A stretch of DNA of 64,000 bases from an uncultured Collinsella sp. (GTDB taxonomy: Bacteria; Actinomycetota; Coriobacteriia; Coriobacteriales; Coriobacteriaceae). Position 1 is the first letter of the stretch. Each line of letters begins with the position of its first letter. Where the stretch lies: positions 1-64,000 of the forward strand of contig CAAENX010000012.1 of assembly GCA_900757495.1 (NCBI GenBank), read 5' to 3'. Below, piece after piece: positions 57,527-64,000 of the stretch. The notes below the pieces were generated by a model. It made no database searches and had not been told where the DNA came from. It saw only the letters and a program-made list of their open reading frames with translations. The position numbers and the translations under genes are program-made.

Positions 57527-58344
57527 AGATGAGCGATTTCCATATGGTGGTGTGCGTCAAGGCCGTGCCGGGCAGCACCGAGGTCAAGATGGACCCCAAG
57601 ACCAATACCATCGTACGCGATGGCAAGCAGGCGGTCATTAATCCCTTTGATGCGAGCGCTTTGGAATGCGCGCTGGCGCTGAAGGACGACTTTATCGGCT
57701 TTGGCATGGATGTGCGCGTGACGGTGGTGTCGATGGGCATCCCCGCGACCGAGTCGCTGCTGCGCGACTGCATCGCCCGAGGCGCCGATGACGCGCTGCT
57801 GCTAACCGATCGCGCCTTTGCAGGTGCCGATACCCTGGCAACCACCTATGCCCTCAAGTGCGGCATCGAGGCGCTCGACGAGGACTTCGACCTGCTCATC
57901 TGCGGCAAGATGGCGGTGGATGGCGATACGGCCCAGATTGGTCCCGAGCTTGCCGGTGCCTTTGAGATTCCCTGCGTGACCGACGTGAGCTGCGTGCAAA
58001 GCGCGGGCTTTACGACGTGTGGCTCGCTGGCGCTCGTTCACGGATGCGATGCCGGCGAGGAGACGGTGTGTCTTGAGATGCCGTGCGCGATGACGACTGC
58101 CAAGGAGATTGGCCAGTTGCGTATGCCGAGTATTGCCGGTATTCGTGCGGCGGAGGAGACGGACGTGCGCGTGGTCAGTGCCGCCGACGTGAACGCCGAC
58201 CCCGCGCGTTGCGGTCTTGCCGGGTCGCCGACACAGGTCGTACGATCGTTTGTGCCCGACCGTGACCAAACGTGCAAGGCCGTTGAGGGGACGGCGTCCG
58301 AGCAGGCGGTAGAACTTGCCAAGATTATCGAGGGGATGGCATAG
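57523..58344 (+). CDS. etfB: Electron transfer flavoprotein beta subunit
   Basis: A 273-aa EtfB. V-V-C-V-K-A-V-P-G-S, I-N-P-F-D-A-S-A-L-E, the flavin/AMP-binding I-C-G-K-M-A-V-D-G-D-T-A-Q-I-G-P and the C-terminal signature region are present. Its GTG start overlaps the preceding stop by four bases; an ATG at 57529 is an alternative. Partner of the next gene. Confidence 0.92.
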   Translation: MKMSDFHMVVCVKAVPGSTEVKMDPKTNTIVRDGKQAVINPFDASALECALALKDDFIGFGMDVRVTVVSMGIPATESLLRDCIARGADDALLLTDRAFAGADTLATTYALKCGIEALDEDFDLLICGKMAVDGDTAQIGPELAGAFEIPCVTDVSCVQSAGFTTCGSLALVHGCDAGEETVCLEMPCAMTTAKEIGQLRMPSIAGIRAAEETDVRVVSAADVNADPARCGLAGSPTQVVRSFVPDRDQTCKAVEGTASEQAVELAKIIEGMA

Positions 58345-59550
58345 ATGAGCGGACTGATTATCGATAGCGAAGCCTGTATCGGCTGCGGTCGCTGCGTTCG
58401 CGCCTGTGCCTCGGGCGGCATCGTAGTGGAAGGCGAGCGACCCAACCGATGCGCCCACGTAACCGACGGCTGCATCCTATGCGGTGGGTGCGTCGACGCC
58501 TGCCCTGTCAACGCTATCTCGATCGAGCGTGATGAGGCCGCTGGTGCGGTGGACCTTGATGCATATCGAGACATTTGGGTATTCGTGCAGACCGACGAGC
58601 ACGATACGGTGACTCCCGTTGCCTATGAGCTTATGGGCAAGGGCCGCGAGCTTGCCGATGCTCGCGGCTGCCGTCTGGTGGCACTGGTCGGTATGGCCCC
58701 CGAGGGTTCTCTCGGTGACCTGGAGCATCTGGTTTGCGCAGGCGCCGACGAAGTCCTGGCCTGTCGCGACGAGCGCCTGCGCCAAAACGATGCGGAGGTC
58801 TACGCCCGCTTGATCTGCGATTTGGTAGCCGAACGCAAACCCGAGGCCATCCTATACGGTGCGACCGCTTTTGGCCGCGAACTGGCACCCGGCGTTGCCG
58901 TGCGCTTGCAGACGGGCCTTACGGCTGACTGCACCGTACTTTCGATGGATACGGAGACGGGACTGCTGCAACAGACGCGTCCGGCGTTTGGCGGCAACCT
59001 GATGGCCACCATCGTCTGCCCCAATCATCGTCCCCAGATGGCAACGGTTCGTCCCGGCATCTTTAAGGCACCCGACTTTGACTACGGCCGCTCCGGCACG
59101 ATCACCCAGATATCGCTTGCGGATGATGCTAAGGCCCGTGTCGAGATCTCGATTCCCGCCGAGGAGTGGGGGCAGCAGGCCTCGATCGCCGATGCCGAGC
59201 GCCTGGTCGTGGTGGGTCGCGGCATTGGTTCCAAGAAAAACCTGCCGCTGATGCGAAGGCTCGCCGAGGCTCTGGGAGCCGAGCTTGGCTGCACGCGACC
59301 TGTCGTGGAGGCCGGCTGGTTGGAGTATCGCCATCAGATTGGCCAGACCGGCGTATCGGTTTCGCCTAAGCTTCTCGTGAGTATTGGTGTTTCGGGCGCC
59401 ATCCAGCATCTTGCCGGCATCGGTGGGGCGGAGTGCATTATCGCCATCAACGAGGACCCGGATGCCCCCATCTTCGGTGCCGCCCGGTACAAGGTCGTCG
59501 GCGATGCCGTTGAGATCGTTGAGGAACTGCTGGCTCAGCTCGAGCGCTAG
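58345..59550 (+). CDS. etfA: Ferredoxin-EtfA fusion, electron transfer flavoprotein alpha
   Basis: A 401-aa protein. Residues 1-60 are a two-cluster ferredoxin domain with two C-x2-C-x2-C-x3-C motifs (Cys11, 14, 17, 21 and Cys43, 46, 49, 53). The rest is EtfA, with the FAD-binding V-G-R-G-I-G-S-K-K-N-L and S-V-S-P-K-L-L-V-S-I-G-V-S-G-A-I-Q-H near the C-terminus. The ferredoxin extension supplies the electron path to soluble ferredoxin in bifurcating or confurcating complexes. Starts at the base following etfB. The end overlaps the convergent HD gene by four bases. Confidence 0.93.
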   Translation: MSGLIIDSEACIGCGRCVRACASGGIVVEGERPNRCAHVTDGCILCGGCVDACPVNAISIERDEAAGAVDLDAYRDIWVFVQTDEHDTVTPVAYELMGKGRELADARGCRLVALVGMAPEGSLGDLEHLVCAGADEVLACRDERLRQNDAEVYARLICDLVAERKPEAILYGATAFGRELAPGVAVRLQTGLTADCTVLSMDTETGLLQQTRPAFGGNLMATIVCPNHRPQMATVRPGIFKAPDFDYGRSGTITQISLADDAKARVEISIPAEEWGQQASIADAERLVVVGRGIGSKKNLPLMRRLAEALGAELGCTRPVVEAGWLEYRHQIGQTGVSVSPKLLVSIGVSGAIQHLAGIGGAECIIAINEDPDAPIFGAARYKVVGDAVEIVEELLAQLER

Positions 59551-60359
59551 GCGCGCGCCAGCCAGTCACGCATCTCGTTCTTTAGGCGGCTCCAGGTTGC
59601 CTGCGTGGCGGGATCGGTAAAGGGGCGCGTAATGCCAAAGGGCGCGTCGAGCAGGCGGTGGATATCGCCCTGTTCGCGCGCCAGCGCGCGGCTTGCTGGA
59701 TAGACGAGCTCAAACATAAAGCAGATGAGTCCCACCAGGTAGTCTGCGGGCTCGTTGCGTTCATCGCGTGCGACGCAGCGGTGCTCGTCAAAGGCGGCAA
59801 GTGTCGGCGACGAGAAACGGCTGCCGAGAAACGTCTTCTCGTCCACCTTGAGGATGGTGTCGACGGTGCTGTCGGCGATGGTGCGCATAATGTCGATCTT
59901 GTCACCATCGCGCACGATATCGCAGAAGCTCCGCGTGCGCTCGTCGAGCTGCGCGGGTAGACGGAAATCGCTGTGATAGGCAATGCTCGCTCGGATGAGC
60001 TCATCTTCTGTCGGGTCATCGATAAAGTCGCGGATGCTCGTTACGGCGGGTGCATCGGCGGGATTCTCGCCAAAGAGGACCTCGATGCCCAGCGCCGCAT
60101 GGCTCATGCTCTCGGCGTCCTTAAAGGTGTCCCAGCGTCGCAGCTGCTCAAAGCGGCCCATATCGTGCAGCAGGCCGCAAAGCCATGCTAGGTCAATATC
60201 TTCTGACGACCAGCCCTGCTCGCGCGCTACGGCATCGCATGCCTCGGCCACGTGGTGCGTATGCTCGATTTTGAGCGCGATGCGTGGGTTAGTGGCGTCG
60301 TAGGCATCGGTGTAGCTTTTGAAGGCCGCGCGCGCCCGGTCTCGATCGATAGCTGTCAT
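59547..60359 (-). CDS. HD-domain phosphohydrolase
   Basis: A 270-aa protein with an HD domain: H-T-x-H-V (about 33-37), L-L-H-D-M-G-R-F (about 63-70) and a later D-G-D-K-I-D motif supply the metal ligands. Such proteins cleave phosphate bonds in nucleotides; the substrate here is unknown. No second domain. Single gene on the minus strand. Confidence 0.85.
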   Translation of the reverse strand: MTAIDRDRARAAFKSYTDAYDATNPRIALKIEHTHHVAEACDAVAREQGWSSEDIDLAWLCGLLHDMGRFEQLRRWDTFKDAESMSHAALGIEVLFGENPADAPAVTSIRDFIDDPTEDELIRASIAYHSDFRLPAQLDERTRSFCDIVRDGDKIDIMRTIADSTVDTILKVDEKTFLGSRFSSPTLAAFDEHRCVARDERNEPADYLVGLICFMFELVYPASRALAREQGDIHRLLDAPFGITRPFTDPATQATWSRLKNEMRDWLARA

Positions 60360-60485
60360 AATGACTTCCTAAATAGTTGTGTCTTTCGATCCGGTGGCAA
60401 TTGTAGGTGAACTCGGTTGCTGTCGGATGATGATTCTGCCGTGTCGCTACATGCGGCTCGGAGACCTTGTCAGGATGAGAAGCGT

Positions 60486-61178
60486 ATGGTGCTCAAAATC
60501 GTTAGAACCGTCTGGCCAGTGATGCTTACCTATGTTGCAATAGGCGCGCCGTGCGGAATGATCATGGGGCAGACGGGAATGGAACCCTGGATGGTTTTTG
60601 CCCTGAGCAGCACGTTCGTGACGGGCAGCGGGCAGTTTATGATCTGCAATCTGTGGCTGGCAAGTGTGCCTGCGGCGTCGATCGTCGCGAGCGTCGCCGC
60701 CATCTCCTCGCGCTTTGCGCTTTACTCGGCATCGATCGCTCCGCATCTGACGGGTGCCTCGAAGCGTCAGACGTTGGCTGTTGCCGCGACACTTACCGAG
60801 GAGGCATATGGCATCTCGCTTGCCAAGTTGGTTGAAGGGGAGGATTGGGGCCCGCGCGAGTCCTTTCTGCTCAACGTGATCCTCATCGCAACATGGGGCG
60901 TTTCGTGTACGATGGGCGCCATCGTCGGTGCCGTTGTCGATGTTCCCACCGCCATTGCAGCCTTTGTCTGCACCTCGCTCTTTATCTGCCTGCTCTTTTC
61001 GCAGCGGCTGTCGCGCGGCAACGTTGTCGCGGCGGTTTCGGGCGCGGTGTCCGTCGCCGTATGCAAGTTCTTGGGCCTCGCGAATATTGCCGTGCCGGCA
61101 AGCGTCGTGGCCGGCATTGCCATTGCGGTGGCGTGCGATGCTGTATTTGACGGAAGAGGTGCCCGCGATGCCCGTTAA
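60486..61178 (+). CDS. azlC: AzlC-type branched-chain amino acid exporter, large subunit
   Basis: A 230-aa membrane protein with the AzlC signatures: P-V-M-L-T-Y-V-A-I-G-A-P-C-G near the N-terminus, T-G-S-G-Q-F-M-I in helix 2, S-R-F-A-L-Y-S-A-S-I-A-P-H and L-T-E-E-A-Y-G. With AzlD it exports branched-chain or other amino acids. Its stop lies inside the azlD start region (11-base overlap). The ATG at 60486 places the first helix correctly; an upstream in-frame ATG at 60417 lacks a ribosome site. Confidence 0.9.
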   Translation: MVLKIVRTVWPVMLTYVAIGAPCGMIMGQTGMEPWMVFALSSTFVTGSGQFMICNLWLASVPAASIVASVAAISSRFALYSASIAPHLTGASKRQTLAVAATLTEEAYGISLAKLVEGEDWGPRESFLLNVILIATWGVSCTMGAIVGAVVDVPTAIAAFVCTSLFICLLFSQRLSRGNVVAAVSGAVSVAVCKFLGLANIAVPASVVAGIAIAVACDAVFDGRGARDAR

Positions 61179-61491
61179 CGAGTTCTTGGTTCTGTGGCTG
61201 TCGTCGTGGACTGCTATCGCGTTCTTTCGCATCGCGCCGGCGTTCGCCTTGCGCGGGCGGACCCTGTCGCCCCGCATTACCGAGGCCCTGGGCTATATCC
61301 CGCCCGCTGCCTTTGCCGCGCTGGTCGCCAACGACTTGGTGAGCCCCGGCGCGTTCGACGCGGGACTCTGGCCTGCCTTGGTTCCCTGGATTGCGGCCGC
61401 CGGCGTCGTGGCGGTGGCAATCAAGACAAAATCGATGTTGTGGTGCTGCGTCTCGGGCATCGTGTTCTATATCGTCTTGAGTCTTATATAG
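61168..61491 (+). CDS. azlD: AzlD-type exporter, small subunit
   Basis: A 107-aa membrane protein with four helices and R-I-A-P-A-F-A-L-R-G-R near residue 21 and A-L-G-Y-I-P-P-A-A-F-A-A-L near 40, typical of AzlD. AAGAGG precedes the ATG within the azlC coding region. Coupled to azlC. Confidence 0.9.
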   Translation: MPVNEFLVLWLSSWTAIAFFRIAPAFALRGRTLSPRITEALGYIPPAAFAALVANDLVSPGAFDAGLWPALVPWIAAAGVVAVAIKTKSMLWCCVSGIVFYIVLSLI

Positions 61492-61641
61492 GGGTGGCGT
61501 CGCGGGCGCCGAATCTCGTTCCATCCCAACTTGTCGGATTTTTCATCGAGCTGGTCTATTTCTTCTGGTACCATGGTCAAACTTTACTGTAGCAAAGCGT
61601 GACGTGGGCTTTTGTACCCCGTCAGCGGAAATGGGGGTTTC

Positions 61642-62664
61642 ATGGCACAGGAAGCAGCCGCCAACGAGCAAAAGAAATTCAAGATCCCGCGCATCCCGGG
61701 CGACATCATGATCTATCCGATGATCGTCGGTCTTTTGCTCAACACCTTCTGCCCGCAGGTTTTTGAGATCGGCGGCTTCTTTACGGCTGCCTGCCGCGGT
61801 GGGTCCAATACCATCGTCGCCGCGATCCTGCTGTTTGTGGGCGCCGGCATCAGCTTTAAGTCCACGCCGGGCGCCATCAAGACTGGCATCGTCGTGCTGA
61901 TCCCCAAGCTGGTCGTCGCAGCGGCTCTCGGCCTGGGCGTGGCATATTTCTTTAACGACAACTTCCTGGGTCTGAGCTCCGTGTCTATCATCGGCGGCAT
62001 CACGTTTTGCAACATGGCGCTCTATACGGGCATCATGGGCGAGTTCGGCGATGAGTCCGAGCAGGGCGCCGTCGGTATCCTGTTCTTTACGGCCGGCCCC
62101 GCCGTCACGATGATCATCCTCGGTGTCTCGGGTCTCGCCAACATCCCCGTCGGCACTATCATCGGATCCATCCTGCCGCTTGTTATCGGCATGTTCCTGG
62201 GCAACTTGTTCCCGTTTATCAAGAACCTGCTGGTCCCCGGCGCCAATCCCGCGATCGCTGTCATCGGTTTTCAGCTCGGTGCGTCTATGAGCCTTTCGAG
62301 CTTCATCACCGGCGGCATTTCGGGCATTCTGCTGGGCCTCACCACGCTCTTTATCGTCGGCCCCATCACCTTTGCGTTCGAGCGCCTGTGCGGTGGTAAC
62401 GGCAAGGCTGCCGTGGCTTGCTCCACCATCGCCGGCACGGCTATGACCACGCCGGTTGCCCTCGCCGAGGTCGCGCCGCGCTACGCCGAGCTTGCGCCCA
62501 CCGCGTATGCGCAGATCGCCACTGCCGTCATCATCACGGCAATCATGGCCCCGATTCTGACTGGCTGGGTCGATAAGAAGTTCTGCCACGGCAAAGAGGA
62601 TCTGACGGTCGAAGGCGTCGAGGCTATTGAGGAGGCCGTCGCGACCGACATCGACGGCGAGTAA
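61642..62664 (+). CDS. kdgT: 2-keto-3-deoxygluconate permease KdgT
   Basis: A 340-aa membrane protein with about ten helices. I-P-G-D-I-M-I-Y-P-M-I-V-G near the start, G-I-T-F-C-N-M-A-L-Y in the middle and A-G-T-A-M-T-T-P-V-A-L-A near the end are KdgT family signatures. It imports 2-keto-3-deoxygluconate, a pectin or uronate breakdown product, with protons. No catabolic gene is next to it. Start at 61642 with GGGGG upstream; an earlier in-frame ATG at 61612 is less likely. Confidence 0.92.
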   Translation: MAQEAAANEQKKFKIPRIPGDIMIYPMIVGLLLNTFCPQVFEIGGFFTAACRGGSNTIVAAILLFVGAGISFKSTPGAIKTGIVVLIPKLVVAAALGLGVAYFFNDNFLGLSSVSIIGGITFCNMALYTGIMGEFGDESEQGAVGILFFTAGPAVTMIILGVSGLANIPVGTIIGSILPLVIGMFLGNLFPFIKNLLVPGANPAIAVIGFQLGASMSLSSFITGGISGILLGLTTLFIVGPITFAFERLCGGNGKAAVACSTIAGTAMTTPVALAEVAPRYAELAPTAYAQIATAVIITAIMAPILTGWVDKKFCHGKEDLTVEGVEAIEEAVATDIDGE

Positions 62665-62713
62665 TCGTCGACGCGAGTCAATCAAGCCGGCGTGTGCAAT
62701 TCGCGCCGTATGG

Positions 62714-62753
62714 GCGCCCGAACGGTGGCTGTTCTGCAGTGACGTTCGGGCGC
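62714..62753 (+). terminator. Hairpin after kdgT
   Basis: Stem GCGCCCGAACG/CGTTCGGGCGC with an 18-nt loop, 50 bases after the stop; no T-run. Confidence 0.6.
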
Positions 62754-62854
62754 TCTGCTATGATTCCCTTTACCCCTGCGGAGAAAGGGGTGTTTGGCGC
62801 CTGGGCGCGACTCGGGCGATTCTGGCCACTTGGATATTGAAGGGAGGGCGTCTA

Positions 62855-63997
62855 GTGATTAAGGCACTCAAGATCGAGATATTCCTGCTATGCATGATTG
62901 TTCTTATCGGGCTTGCCGTACGAAGCCGTCGCTCCCTGTTCTCGAGCACCCAGCAGCTTTTGTTTAGCATGCTGGGCTACACGTCTGCTGCCTACATTTT
63001 CTTCGATATGATCTGGACGCTCTCGGACGGCGTAAGCACTCCTGTAGGCATCACGGCCAACTGGATTTCCAACGCGGTCTCGTTTTCGCTGTTCGCCATC
63101 GCGTGCCTCATTTGGTTTTTCTATTCCGAGACGATGCAGGGCTCACGGCTCCTGACCACGCCCTACAGGGTGGTACTTTTAGCGTTGCCAACAGCATTGG
63201 TGGTCGTGCTGGCATTTACCAGCTACTGGACGCACGCTATGTTCTATATCGATGCACAGGGCGTATATCGTCGCGGAGCGCTTTATATGATTCAGCCTAT
63301 CGTTAGCTACTGCTACGTCATATATACGTCCTTGCATGCCTTTATTCAGGCTCAAAAAGTCGAAAGCCTGCAAAAGAAGGCCATTTATCGCACCCTCGCC
63401 TTTTTTGCGGTTCCCGCTCTGGTGGGCGGTACCTTCCAGGTTTTGTTTTCGGTACCGGGCCTTTGCGTCGGTATAACGCTGAGCATCCTGCTGCTCTATA
63501 TCGTCTATCAGGAGCAACTGATCTCGACCGACCCGTTGACTGGACTCAACAACCGCAACCGTTTTGAGACCTATATGCTGTCGCTGTTCTCGGGTGCAGA
63601 CCAGGCCGATGACGTGTATCTGCTTATGATGGACGCTGACGGCTTTAAGCAGATTAACGATCACTATGGACATGTGGAGGGCGACCATGCCCTCCAGGTC
63701 ATATCTGCTGCGCTCAAAGAGGTCTGCTCGGCGTCTGGTGGTTTTATCGCACGTTATGGCGGCGACGAGTTCGTGGTGCTCCAAAAGGCGGCAGCGGAGC
63801 AGGACATCATGCGTCTGTGCGCGGCAATCAACGATGAACTCGCACGCGCCGAGGTGCCGTATCTGTTGCGGATGTCCATCGGCTATGCACGGGTCGGTGA
63901 TGGTGTCGATATCTGGCAAGATTTGCTTCGCGCCGCCGACGCGGAGCTCTACCGCGTAAAGTACGAGAAGAAGAAAGCTGGCGTCCAGATACGCTAG
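62855..63997 (+). CDS. Membrane-bound diguanylate cyclase (GGDEF)
   Basis: A 380-aa protein with seven predicted membrane helices (about 7-215) and a C-terminal GGDEF domain (about 225-375). D-P-L-T-G-L-N-N-R-N-R-F, D-A-D-G-F-K-Q-I-N-D-H-Y-G-H and the active motif R-Y-G-G-D-E-F are all intact, and S-I-G-Y-A and the final A-D-A-E-L-Y-R-V-K helix are present, so it should make cyclic di-GMP. No RxxD inhibitory site is seen five residues before GGDEF. GTG at 62855 with GAAGGGAGG upstream is the start. The membrane part may sense a small ligand. Confidence 0.9.
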   Translation: MIKALKIEIFLLCMIVLIGLAVRSRRSLFSSTQQLLFSMLGYTSAAYIFFDMIWTLSDGVSTPVGITANWISNAVSFSLFAIACLIWFFYSETMQGSRLLTTPYRVVLLALPTALVVVLAFTSYWTHAMFYIDAQGVYRRGALYMIQPIVSYCYVIYTSLHAFIQAQKVESLQKKAIYRTLAFFAVPALVGGTFQVLFSVPGLCVGITLSILLLYIVYQEQLISTDPLTGLNNRNRFETYMLSLFSGADQADDVYLLMMDADGFKQINDHYGHVEGDHALQVISAALKEVCSASGGFIARYGGDEFVVLQKAAAEQDIMRLCAAINDELARAEVPYLLRMSIGYARVGDGVDIWQDLLRAADAELYRVKYEKKKAGVQIR

Positions 63998-64000
63998 AAA

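Noticed and set aside
61543..62685. Long minus-strand frame opposite kdgT
   Set aside because: The product is a Gly/Asp/Arg-rich mirror of a well-supported membrane permease and has no ribosome site.
1..64000. tRNA or rRNA genes
   Set aside because: Scanning the intergenic gaps by eye I found no cloverleaf with the GGTTCGA-type T-loop; a tRNAscan run would be decisive.

Overview
The window looks like a stretch of gut Actinobacteriota chromosome of the class Coriobacteriia, most likely Collinsella. I infer this from the high-GC coding sequence with heavy use of GTG starts, the anaerobic gut gene content (bile salt hydrolase-type enzyme, reverse rubrerythrin, ferredoxin-EtfA fusion), LAxTG rather than LPxTG wall anchors, and many short dispersed hairpin repeats. 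No rRNA, tRNA, CRISPR array or recognisable transposase was found.

Layout. 1-1796: an AT-rich island with an Erm-family rRNA methyltransferase gene, inserted against the 3' end of a truncated GGDEF gene. 2.5-5.8 kb: patatin phospholipase, a triple hairpin array, and a TPP-riboswitch-controlled thiamine salvage operon (thiM, thiamine-binding protein, thiE). 5.8-11.2 kb: HAD hydrolase, LysR regulator, MetE-like methyltransferase, uracil-type permease and esterase. 11.3-16.7 kb: two tandem-duplicated LAxTG surface proteins beside a purine permease; a fossil of the permease 3' end between them marks the duplication. 16.8-22.7 kb: two peptide deformylase paralogues (one lacking the catalytic Glu), a bile salt hydrolase-like enzyme, a divergent EamA/LysR pair and an HTH-AlaA fusion. 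22.9-24.2 kb: a winged-helix/RGG protein followed by about 400 bp of stacked hairpin repeats. 24.2-29.5 kb: pdxST with divergent PdxR-type regulator, an orphan DUF559-like putative nuclease bracketed by two 120-bp repeats, and rubrerythrin. 29.8-36.4 kb: alcohol and aldehyde dehydrogenase operon, a putative type I toxin peptide, small protein, phosphoesterase, ChbG-type deacetylase and a DUF2130 protein. 36.4-45.8 kb: DUF3516-type helicase, TrmB-like and other methyltransferases, HTH/DUF4097 pair, Elp3 and a spermidine-synthase-like protein. 45.8-51.5 kb: three-gene operon of TerB_N/TerB_C protein, BrxD-like ATPase and Lhr-like helicase. 51.5-55.6 kb: DUF554 protein and a five-gene secreted/surface operon. 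55.9-64 kb: lactate dehydrogenase-EtfB-EtfA operon, HD hydrolase, AzlCD exporter, 2-keto-3-deoxygluconate permease and a membrane diguanylate cyclase.

The best candidate for a poorly described system is the TerB-BrxD-helicase operon (45832-51450). It has the look of a DNA-processing or defence module but lacks the methylase and PglZ of BREX. Other leads are the repeat-bracketed nuclease, the short membrane peptide whose ribosome binding site is locked in a hairpin, and the five-gene secreted operon. All calls come from reading the sequence and recalling families; no search was run.
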